This document shows positions 5,592 to 11,985 of a stretch of DNA of 13,972 bases, one piece after another. Origin of the DNA: an uncultured bacterium (GTDB lineage: Bacteria; Patescibacteriota; Minisyncoccia; Phycocordibacterales; UBA9973). The first letter of the stretch is position 1; every line of letters begins with the position of its first letter. Location: the NCBI GenBank assembly GCA_903862375.1, contig CAIOXR010000099.1:1-13972 (forward strand), read 5' to 3'. The translations under genes and the position numbers were made by a program. The notes under the pieces are model-generated. The model saw only the letters and a list, made by a program, of their open reading frames with translations, was not told where the DNA came from and searched no databases.

Positions 5592-6888
5592 AATTTGTTC
5601 TTACTATTAAATCTAATTGATTATATGCTTTATCGATAGCTTGCTGTATCGGTAACTTATTTGAAATTGAATTTTCAATCAACTCTTTTATAATATTATT
5701 TGTCTGATTTTGATCAGGATCAAGCCAAGTATTAGATATTATTGCTGAGTTATAAAATGTTTGTAGATATGGATCTTGTGGTTTAATATTTAACAATGAT
5801 CTATTAGCTGTAGGAATAGACATCTCAATTGCAAGTTCTTTTAATATATCAGGAGCAATAATCAAATTTGCAGTTCCAAAAGATGATGTTAAATTTTTCG
5901 ATTTTTTACTGATTACTAATGTATACATATTCCCGTATGTACGCTTAATATTTGAACCTTTAGTTTGAGGTATAGTAGTAACATCAAAACTCAAATTTGG
6001 ATTTACTGATTGTATTTTAAATAATTCACTTGCATACCCTATATAAAATGCAAGTTTACCACTAGTAAACACATCAAAAGAATTTGGCATAGACCTATTC
6101 CAAGAATATACAGTATTTGATGGATTTGAAAATTCTAAAAAGAATTTAATTATTTGTTCAAATGGTAAATCCCCAGAAAGAACGGCATCTTTAATGGCTA
6201 AGCGATATCCAGTATTCGTACGCTCAATTATTGAATTTCCACTTTGAAATAATAACATTGAAATAATATCACGTGCATGATTGACATTATCATACTGACC
6301 TAAAGCTATCATACTCTCTTGTATTGATCCATCAGATTTTTTCTTAGTTAATTTATCTCCAAAGCTAAATAATTCATCCCAAGAACTCGGAGGATAAAGT
6401 AAACTTTCATTTGAAAGCATATTCTTATTAAAATATAAAACTAATGGATCAACTAACAATGGATACCCTAGAACTCCATCTTTTGATAGTAATATATTGG
6501 CACCATCGATATATGTATTTGTGAAATTTTTTTCTGAATAACTAGCATAAGGAATTTTATATATAAAATTATTATTCTTTAAAATCATATCAGGGGGTAG
6601 TATAAATAAATCAGGTCCTTTATCTTGAGCAAAAGCTTCCGTTAATTCACTCTGGTATGTATCCGGCTGTTTTTCTTGATAATCAACAACTAAATCAGTT
6701 GATGTTCCATTAACACCTCTTATGGTTTCCCCCACCAACGAATAAGGTAATGTACCCCAAATAATAACTTTACCTCTAACTATATTTTTATTTCCGCTAC
6801 CAATATTAATTACACCTGAAAATACCAATACTCCGAAAACAAAAAAAGATATAAATACTGCCACTAAAATTGTTTGAAAATTATTCAT
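5581..6888 (-). CDS. Extracellular solute-binding protein, family 1 type
   Basis: The product has 435 residues. One hydrophobic segment at about 6-27 has no lipobox cysteine, so it is an uncleaved anchor or signal peptide. The rest fits the family 1 (sugar-type) solute-binding fold of ABC importers: KGPDLFILPPD (90-100), YPLLVDPLVLYFNKNML (142-158), PPSSWDELFSFGDKL (166-180), and FTSGKLAFYIGYAS (274-287). No permease or ATPase gene is near. The gene sits 1 base after the methyltransferase stop and overlaps the TIG protein by 11 bases. A ligand-capturing part of the surface apparatus, rather than an importer subunit, is the contextual inference; the ligand is not predictable here. Confidence 0.8.
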   Translation of the reverse strand: MNNFQTILVAVFISFFVFGVLVFSGVINIGSGNKNIVRGKVIIWGTLPYSLVGETIRGVNGTSTDLVVDYQEKQPDTYQSELTEAFAQDKGPDLFILPPDMILKNNNFIYKIPYASYSEKNFTNTYIDGANILLSKDGVLGYPLLVDPLVLYFNKNMLSNESLLYPPSSWDELFSFGDKLTKKKSDGSIQESMIALGQYDNVNHARDIISMLLFQSGNSIIERTNTGYRLAIKDAVLSGDLPFEQIIKFFLEFSNPSNTVYSWNRSMPNSFDVFTSGKLAFYIGYASELFKIQSVNPNLSFDVTTIPQTKGSNIKRTYGNMYTLVISKKSKNLTSSFGTANLIIAPDILKELAIEMSIPTANRSLLNIKPQDPYLQTFYNSAIISNTWLDPDQNQTNNIIKELIENSISNKLPIQQAIDKAYNQLDLIVRTNYAK

Positions 6889-6889
6889 A

Positions 6890-7411
6890 TTAATACTTAA
6901 ATATTATACCATAATGATGTTCATTTGTAATAATTTTCTCTATAAATTCAAAACCTCTTTTTAAAAACATATCCATAGCAACTCTTTCATTTACTATATT
7001 ATTAAGAGAAGGACCGATTGAACCCGAATATACCCAATCAATAAATAAAACTTTTCCACCCTTTTTTAATATTCTTTTAGCTTCATCTACTACACCAATT
7101 TTATCTTCAGCTTGAAATAATACATTTGCTATAATAACTGCATCCATAGAATGATCTGCTATTTTAGTACCACCTATTTTTTCTATATTACCCCAAATAC
7201 AATTAATATTCTTTAATTTTAACTCTTTAACTTCACTTTCTAATTTCTTAAGTAAATTCTTCTGAACTTCTATTGAGTAAACATATCCTGTATACCCAAC
7301 ACAAAGACTTGAAGCTATTGTATAAGCTCCAGACCCGGCACCAAAATCAGCAACTTTCATACCTTCCCTTAGACCCAATTTAAGAATATTTTGTTCGGGT
7401 TTTAAAAACAT
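6890..7411 (-). CDS. Class I SAM-dependent methyltransferase
   Basis: The product has 173 residues. Motif I is VADFGAGSGAYT (20-31), the glycine-rich SAM loop. SIE (46-48) ends strand 2 with the ribose-binding acid. MDAVIIANVLFQ (89-100) is the strand-4 region, and AKRILKKGGKVLFIDW (111-126) is the usual helix-strand-5 segment of the Methyltransf_11/UbiE type. It is cytoplasmic and shorter than UbiE, ending right after the core fold with no substrate-specific domain. The start is favoured by TATAAT six bases before the ATG. The stop TAA is one base from the next ATG, so it leads the surface-protein operon. The substrate is unknown; modification of a surface component is possible. Confidence 0.8.
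   Translation of the reverse strand: MFLKPEQNILKLGLREGMKVADFGAGSGAYTIASSLCVGYTGYVYSIEVQKNLLKKLESEVKELKLKNINCIWGNIEKIGGTKIADHSMDAVIIANVLFQAEDKIGVVDEAKRILKKGGKVLFIDWVYSGSIGPSLNNIVNERVAMDMFLKRGFEFIEKIITNEHHYGIIFKY
6903..6911 (-). promoter_or_regulatory. Extended -10 promoter inside the methyltransferase gene
   Basis: TGGTATAAT (6911-6903 on the minus strand) matches the extended -10 TGnTATAAT and lies 14 bases before the ATG of the solute-binding protein. A poor -35-like TTACAA lies 16 bases further up. It could drive the surface genes without the methyltransferase. Confidence 0.4.
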
Positions 7412-7426
7412 GTTTTTATTATATCA
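7412..7426 (-). promoter_or_regulatory. Extended -10 promoter giving a probable leaderless mRNA (methyltransferase operon)
   Basis: On the minus strand TGATATAAT (7426-7418) is an extended -10 box, followed by six bases and the ATG at 7411. Transcription would start at or within a base or two of the start codon. The 15-mer TATAATAAAAACATG is identical to the one before the transposase gene at 11740. Confidence 0.55.
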
Positions 7427-7460
7427 CCTTAAGATTAATTATAAAAATTATTTGCTAAAG

Positions 7461-9917
7461 TTATAAACAAGTTATTGATGCGATACTATCTCCCGAGTGA
7501 AGTTTCATAATAGTGACTCCTTGAGTTTGTCGTCCAGAAGTAGGGATTGATTTTAAATCAACTCTGATAACTTGTCCCTTTTGTGATACTGCGATAATTT
7601 CATTCTCTTCTCCGACTATTTTAGCAACTATAAGTTTTCCTGTTTTTGGAGTAACTTTTGCAGTTTTAATTCCCGAGCCACTTCTTTTTTGAGTTTTATA
7701 TTCTTTAATATTTGTTTTCTTACCTAAACCATTAGAAGAAAGAGTGAGCAATGCTAATGCTGTTTCCCCTTTTGGTATCCGATCAACTCCAATTATAAAG
7801 TCACCCTTAGCAAGCTTCATCGCACGTACACCACCAGCAGATCTACCCATCTCTCGTACGTCACTTTCTTTAAATCTTATAGATTGACCTAGTGTAGTTG
7901 CAAGCATTATATCGTCCCCTTTTACTACAGCTAGTACTGATTCAAGTTCATCATCTTTATCAAGTTTAATTGCTATCAAGCCACTTCTTCTTACATCTTT
8001 AAAACTTTCTGCAGAAACCTTTTTTGTAATTCCCATTTTTGTAACCATCATTAAATGCTCTACAGTTTTTTTAGTTTCTTTGTCTATGGGTAATATTGAA
8101 GTAACTTTTTCATCACCGACAAGTGCCATAAAATTCATGATTGACTTACCTTTTGTGGCTCTTTTACCTTCTGGAATATCATACATTTTTATTTGGTATG
8201 CTTTCCCTAAGTTTGTAAAGAAGAGTAAATCACTGTGTGTATTTGCAGATACAAGCATTGTAACGAAATCTTCATCCTTGGTCTCTATATCTACAACACC
8301 CACACCACCTCTTTTTTGATTCTTATACTCCGAAGGATCTGTACGCTTTACATATCCACCTTTTGTAAATACTAAGACTGACTCTTTCTCAGGGATAAGA
8401 TCTTCTTCATTTATTGATTTTACACCACCTTTAACAATACGAGTGCGTCTCTCATCAGAATACTTTTGTTTGATTTCTAATAACTCATCTCCAATAACTT
8501 TAAGCATTTTCTTAGGGCTTGCAAGAAGTGCTTCTAATTCTTTAATAAGTTCCTGTTTCTCTTTCAATTCTAACTCCACATTTTTCCTTTCAAGGCCAGC
8601 TAATTTTTGAAGTTTCATTTCAAGGATTGCTATTGCTTGCAAATCAGAAAACTTAAACTCTTTCATCAAGTTTATTTTAGCAGTTGCTGTATCCTTAGAA
8701 CCTCTAATCACTGTTATAACCCTATCGATATGATCAAGAGCTTTTTTAAGACCCAGAAGGATATGTTCGCGTTCTTTAGCTTTCCTTAAATCAAACTCTG
8801 TACGACGTCTAACTATCTCAACTCTGTGATTTATAAATTCGCTAAGTAAACTTTTTAGAGAAAGAGTTTGTGGAACTCCATCCACAAGTGCAACAATGTT
8901 ATAATTAAATGATTGCTCAAGTTGTGTATGCTTATATATAAAATTCAAAACTTTTTCAGGAATTACTCCTGACTTTAAATCAATAGCAATACGAATATCT
9001 TTCGTAGACTCATCTCTAAGACCTTTTATGCCTTCAAGTCTCTTTTCTTGGATAAGAGTAGCAATAGACTCAATAAGATTTGACTTATTTACTCTATAAG
9101 GGATTGAAGTGATAATAATCTGAAACATTCCAGATTTGAGTTCCACTATTTCAGCTTCACCACGAGTAACTACACCACCACGCCCTGTAGAGTAAGCATG
9201 AAGAAGATCTGTATGATTATAAACTACACCACCAGTAGGAAAGTCAGGACCTTTAACAAATTGCATTAGATCCTCAGTTGTAGCATCTTTATTATCAATC
9301 AAATGTATAGTAGCATCTATAACTTCGGAAAGATTATGGGGAGGAATATTCGTTGCCATACCTACAGCAATACCCAAAGTACCATTTAAAAGCAAATTCG
9401 GTACAGCAGTTGGAAGAACTATTGGTTCTTTACGAGTCTGATCATAGTTTGGATGAAAATCAACAGTTTCTTTATCAAGATCAAGAAGAAGAAGAGAAGA
9501 AATTTTTGACATCTTCGCCTCAGTATAACGCATTGCAGCAGCACTATCTCCATCGATAGAACCAAAGTTACCTTGTCCATGAATAAGTGGATATCTATAA
9601 GAAAAATCTTGAGCCATACCTGTCATAGTGTCATAGACGGCTACATCCCCATGGGGATGATACTTTCCGAGTACATCTCCGACTACTGCGGCACTCTTAC
9701 GAAAACGTGCACTTGAAGTAAGACCCATCTCATTCATAGCATAAAGAATACGACGATGAACTGGCTTTAGTCCATCACGAACATCTGGTAATGCACGATC
9801 TGTAATAACAGACATAGCATAATCGATAAATGATTCTTTCATCTCTTTACTAATATCGACTGATATAACATTTATATGTTCTTTTTTTATTTCTTCTTCT
9901 TTTGGTTGTTTAGGCAT
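7461..9917 (-). CDS. gyrA: DNA gyrase subunit A
   Basis: The product has 818 residues, normal for GyrA. It breaks and rejoins DNA in the A2B2 gyrase that introduces negative supercoils. The winged-helix/tower part begins at about 30 (IDYAMSVITDRALPDVRDGLKP). The catalytic tyrosine is Y131 in AAMRYTEAKM, preceded by R130. The breakage-reunion domain runs to about 500 with a coiled-coil segment at 365-470. The C-terminal beta-pinwheel covers about 510-818, with a GyrA box QKRGGVG (534-540), one Lys in place of Arg from the usual QRRGGKG and Val for Lys. In the quinolone region HPHGDVAVYD (87-96), the position of E. coli Ser83 is V92, and the Asp87 equivalent (D96) is kept. It follows the small membrane protein gene by one base and is probably co-transcribed with it. 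Confidence 0.97.
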   Translation of the reverse strand: MPKQPKEEEIKKEHINVISVDISKEMKESFIDYAMSVITDRALPDVRDGLKPVHRRILYAMNEMGLTSSARFRKSAAVVGDVLGKYHPHGDVAVYDTMTGMAQDFSYRYPLIHGQGNFGSIDGDSAAAMRYTEAKMSKISSLLLLDLDKETVDFHPNYDQTRKEPIVLPTAVPNLLLNGTLGIAVGMATNIPPHNLSEVIDATIHLIDNKDATTEDLMQFVKGPDFPTGGVVYNHTDLLHAYSTGRGGVVTRGEAEIVELKSGMFQIIITSIPYRVNKSNLIESIATLIQEKRLEGIKGLRDESTKDIRIAIDLKSGVIPEKVLNFIYKHTQLEQSFNYNIVALVDGVPQTLSLKSLLSEFINHRVEIVRRRTEFDLRKAKEREHILLGLKKALDHIDRVITVIRGSKDTATAKINLMKEFKFSDLQAIAILEMKLQKLAGLERKNVELELKEKQELIKELEALLASPKKMLKVIGDELLEIKQKYSDERRTRIVKGGVKSINEEDLIPEKESVLVFTKGGYVKRTDPSEYKNQKRGGVGVVDIETKDEDFVTMLVSANTHSDLLFFTNLGKAYQIKMYDIPEGKRATKGKSIMNFMALVGDEKVTSILPIDKETKKTVEHLMMVTKMGITKKVSAESFKDVRRSGLIAIKLDKDDELESVLAVVKGDDIMLATTLGQSIRFKESDVREMGRSAGGVRAMKLAKGDFIIGVDRIPKGETALALLTLSSNGLGKKTNIKEYKTQKRSGSGIKTAKVTPKTGKLIVAKIVGEENEIIAVSQKGQVIRVDLKSIPTSGRQTQGVTIMKLHSGDSIASITCL

Positions 9918-9918
9918 A

Positions 9919-10275
9919 TTATTGTTTTGTATATTCTACTGGTATTAAATCAATTTGTTTATCCGATACAGCTTTTATTTCTTCGTTATAATTTTTCACT
10001 TCAGTAACAGTGTTTGAAATTGAATTTGAAGTAGATATTTTGCCCACACTTGCACTCATATTTTTATAAACATCAGATATAGAATTTGTAAATAATTTAA
10101 ATGGTTTAATATCTTCATTCGCTTGAACTTTAACTTCTGGATTACCAAACCTTACACCTAAACTATAAACCCATATAAGTACAACAATACTCATAGAAAT
10201 AATTAATGATGCTGTAAATATTAACTTACGAGTATCTTCACTTTTTGATTGTAATTTTTTAATATATGCTCGCAT
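9919..10275 (-). CDS. Small single-helix membrane protein upstream of gyrA, function unknown
   Basis: The product has 118 residues. A basic cytoplasmic N-terminus (MRAYIKKLQSKSEDTRK) leads into one membrane helix (about 18-40), and the remaining roughly 75 residues are Ser/Asn/Lys-rich, low in hydrophobics and probably outside or flexible. No family motif is recognised. The stop lies one base before the gyrA ATG, and the start is 29 bases after the beta-lactamase-fold gene. I expect the three to be expressed together, though I see no functional link. Confidence 0.75.
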   Translation of the reverse strand: MRAYIKKLQSKSEDTRKLIFTASLIISMSIVVLIWVYSLGVRFGNPEVKVQANEDIKPFKLFTNSISDVYKNMSASVGKISTSNSISNTVTEVKNYNEEIKAVSDKQIDLIPVEYTKQ

Positions 10276-10304
10276 AAAATTTATTTTATTAACAGTATAT
10301 GATA

Positions 10305-10931
10305 TTAATATGATAATACTATTATTTCTCCTTCTCGGCCTATTATATCCTTTGCTTTAATGGTAAGTTTATCGATAGAAGATACTTTATCTTGTCCACC
10401 TTCTTTCAAAAATGCTTTCAACGTTTTCTCATCATAATCCATAGGTATAATAATCTTAGGTTCAAGAGAAACAGCAAGTTTATAAGCATCAGAAGTACTA
10501 ATTAAATCACTATTACCAACAGGGACAAATAGAATATCAGGATTACCAATCTCACCGCGTATTTCTGTACTTAATTTACTATTTGAAATACACCCCAGAA
10601 AACAGATCGAGATATTCTCGACCGTAAAAGAATAGATAGTATTTATATACTTTTTATTATCTAAAGTCGCCTCAGTCATTAAAGCTTTTATGAAAATTCC
10701 TTTAATCTCGTAATCACCAGGACCGCTAAAAGAAAAAGGAATATTATCTCCATGAGAAACCATATCAAAACCATTATAATCAGGATGATTTATAGTAGAA
10801 AGTGCCACATCAGAACCAAAACGAGAACCTTTCACATCTCCTTTTGAATCTTTACTAATAGGGTTTATAGCCACAACCAAATCCCCTTGCTGAATCTTAA
10901 AAAACTGCTTGCCAAGATATGTGATAATCAT
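10305..10931 (-). CDS. Metallo-beta-lactamase-fold protein with degenerate metal site
   Basis: The frame is open to 10997, but I place the start at 10931 (208 residues). There TATAAT lies six bases upstream, and MIITYLGKQFFKIQQGD matches the normal first strand of this fold; the upstream 22 residues would be an extra hydrophobic run. The Lactamase_B_3-like layout is visible: VALSTINHPDYNG (42-54), GPGDYEIKGIFIKA (70-83), FLGCISN (111-117), DILFVPVG (132-139), and EPKIIIPMDY (157-166). The HxHxDH motif is reduced to NHPDY, and the usual IPMHY is IPMDY (D165). It is therefore either a pseudoenzyme or a variant with altered metal binding. Cytoplasmic; substrate unknown. Confidence 0.75.
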   Translation of the reverse strand: MIITYLGKQFFKIQQGDLVVAINPISKDSKGDVKGSRFGSDVALSTINHPDYNGFDMVSHGDNIPFSFSGPGDYEIKGIFIKALMTEATLDNKKYINTIYSFTVENISICFLGCISNSKLSTEIRGEIGNPDILFVPVGNSDLISTSDAYKLAVSLEPKIIIPMDYDEKTLKAFLKEGGQDKVSSIDKLTIKAKDIIGREGEIIVLSY

Positions 10932-10946
10932 ATGTATATTATAGCA
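10932..10946 (-). promoter_or_regulatory. Extended -10 promoter giving a probable leaderless mRNA
   Basis: TGCTATAAT (10946-10938 on the minus strand) matches TGnTATAAT and is followed by ATACAT and the ATG at 10931. The TATAAT-six bases-ATG spacing is the same as before the genes starting at 7411 and 11740. It decides the start codon of this gene. Confidence 0.55.
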
Positions 10947-11009
10947 AATATAAATAAAAAGAAAAGAAAAAACCCAAAAACATAATAAATAATCCAAACT
11001 TCCTCAATT

Positions 11010-11040
11010 TCCCAGATAGGGGTTTAACCCCTATCTGGGA
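11010..11040. repeat. REP-type palindrome over the transposase stop codon
   Basis: Perfect 15-base arms (TCCCAGATAGGGGTT at 11010-11024 and its complement at 11026-11040) flank a single T. The inner 25 bases are identical to the copy at 11530-11554 within the gene. The TAA stop of the transposase (11024-11026) lies at its centre, so the last residues PDRG are encoded by the repeat. REP elements next to RAYT genes are known substrates of those enzymes. Confidence 0.8.
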
Positions 11041-11740
11041 GACTTTCTATAATTACATTCAATTTCTCATCCTCCAAGAGTGATTTCTTCCCCCTTTCTT
11101 CTCTAATAATTGAAACAATCTCATCACAATGTTTTTTAAATTTATTTATCCCTCCAAAAATTTTTAAAATATTCTCGCCTTCCTTTTTAGAAATAATATT
11201 AAATTTATTATTTTCATATTCAAAATCTCCAGAAAAAACTAAATCATTCTTATTTTCTGGAATGCTATGCACTAAATAGTTTTTATTAACATAACCTATC
11301 AACTTATTAAAATAATTTTGGTCAATAATAATTTGAGATTTAAAAGTACCTTGAAATAAAGATCCTGATCTTGAATTTCTAATATTAAAATACGAAGTAT
11401 ACCCTCCTAATATTTTCTTCATGAATAAAGAAATACCATTATCTGACACCTGTTTTAATATAAAATGAAAATGATTAGGATTGAAACAATATCCAATGAC
11501 TTCAACTAACTGTTTATTATTTATTCCTCCAGATAGGGGTTTAACCCCTATCTGAGAATACTGTTTATATTTTCGAAGATTTGCGAGGCTATTTATTTTG
11601 TCTTCTCTATTAAATTCTTTTATGCTTTCTATAAAACGATAAATGTCAGCCTTATCAGCAAAAATGTCGCGTTTGTCTACACCACGATTGTAAATATGAT
11701 ATATCTGCCCTGTTATTAATGGTTGCCTCCTTATACTCAT
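11024..11740 (-). CDS. REP-associated tyrosine transposase (RAYT, Y1_Tnp/IS200-like)
   Basis: The product has 238 residues. The N-terminal strand GQIYHIYNRGVDKRDIF (11-27) is typical of RAYT proteins. The HUH metal motif is NHFHF (H90, H92), after YCFNPNH. The catalytic tyrosine is in LGGYTSYFN (Y114 or Y117), followed by SGSLFQGTFKS, another family hallmark. Such enzymes nick single-stranded DNA hairpins and are thought to spread REP sequences. Residues about 62-72 (around QIGVKPLSGG) are encoded by an in-frame REP palindrome. The C-terminal PDRG and stop come from a second one. The insert lies before the catalytic core, in the linker ahead of LVEVIGYC, so activity may be kept. A -10 box lies six bases before the ATG. 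Confidence 0.9.
   Translation of the reverse strand: MSIRRQPLITGQIYHIYNRGVDKRDIFADKADIYRFIESIKEFNREDKINSLANLRKYKQYSQIGVKPLSGGINNKQLVEVIGYCFNPNHFHFILKQVSDNGISLFMKKILGGYTSYFNIRNSRSGSLFQGTFKSQIIIDQNYFNKLIGYVNKNYLVHSIPENKNDLVFSGDFEYENNKFNIISKKEGENILKIFGGINKFKKHCDEIVSIIREERGKKSLLEDEKLNVIIESLPDRG
11530..11554. repeat. REP-type palindrome inside the transposase gene
   Basis: Arms CAGATAGGGGTT (11530-11541) and AACCCCTATCTG (11543-11554) around one T are identical to the core of the copy at 11010-11040. The flank TCCTC on its left is shared with the half copy at 11765-11780. It is translated through in the transposase frame without a stop. Confidence 0.8.
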
Positions 11741-11755
11741 GTTTTTATTATACTA
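11741..11755 (-). promoter_or_regulatory. Promoter of the transposase, probable leaderless mRNA
   Basis: TATAAT (11752-11747 on the minus strand) lies six bases before the ATG at 11740. The 15-mer up to the ATG is identical to that before the methyltransferase gene. There is no TG extension here (TAG). The -35 region (about 11770-11775) falls in the half REP site and is weak. Confidence 0.5.
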
Positions 11756-11764
11756 TAACAAGGC

Positions 11765-11780
11765 TCCTCCAGATAGAGGT
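11765..11780. repeat. Half REP site in the transposase promoter region
   Basis: TCCTCCAGATAGAGGT matches the left half of the internal REP copy and its flank (11525-11540) at 15 of 16 positions. The second arm is missing. It lies 25 bases before the transposase ATG, over the expected -35 region. Confidence 0.6.
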
Positions 11781-11826
11781 CATTATCAAACCTAAAATAA
11801 TGTATCACTTATCATGATTTTACACA

Positions 11827-11855
11827 TTGATTAATATTCCCTATTGTGGTATTGT
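11827..11855 (+). promoter_or_regulatory. Promoter of rpsA
   Basis: TTGATT (11827-11832), a 17-base spacer and TATTGT (11850-11855) with an upstream TG (TGGTATTGT) form an extended -10 promoter. Transcription would start near 11862, giving a leader of about 125 bases before the rpsA ATG. Confidence 0.55.
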
Positions 11856-11912
11856 ACTACTATTACAAGTTCAGGTTGAGTTTAACCCTTTATAAGTTTG
11901 GAAACAAATAAA

Positions 11913-11954
11913 ATGAAGATACTCAAACTGCGCCGCAAAATGCGGTTTTTTTAG
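11913..11954 (+). CDS. Possible 13-residue leader peptide upstream of rpsA
   Basis: ATG at 11913 opens a 13-codon frame (MKILKLRRKMRFF) ending at TAG 11952-11954. The whole terminator hairpin and T tract (11933-11952) lies inside it, and the stop comes right after the T tract, which is the geometry of an attenuator controlled by translation. The peptide has five basic residues. A weak GGAAA lies about 9 bases upstream. It could be chance in a short leader; I find the position more telling than the peptide. Confidence 0.3.
   Translation: MKILKLRRKMRFF
11933..11952 (+). terminator. Intrinsic terminator (attenuator) in the rpsA leader
   Basis: CCGCA (11933-11937) and TGCGG (11941-11945) pair around an AAA loop, followed by seven T residues. 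A longer alternative stem, AAACTGC/GCGGTTT, shares the right arm. Its place between the rpsA promoter and the rpsA start implies premature termination unless it is prevented. Confidence 0.65.
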
Positions 11955-11977
11955 TTCCAGAAATAAAAAATCTGGAA
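11955..11977 (+). promoter_or_regulatory. Hairpin over the weak ribosome-binding site of rpsA
   Basis: TTCCAGA (11955-11961) and TCTGGAA (11971-11977) form a 7-bp stem with a nine-base A-rich loop. The right arm holds the only GGA before the ATG (11974-11976, nine bases from the start). Folding would hide it. This suggests translational control of S1, as known for E. coli rpsA, where S1 represses its own mRNA; the structures need not be related. Confidence 0.4.
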
Positions 11978-11985
11978 AAATTATT

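Noticed and set aside
10932..10997. An N-terminal extension of the beta-lactamase-fold protein (start at 10997)
   Set aside because: The extra 22 residues would be encoded across the -10 box, and the fold begins at the Met at 10931, which has TATAAT six bases upstream.
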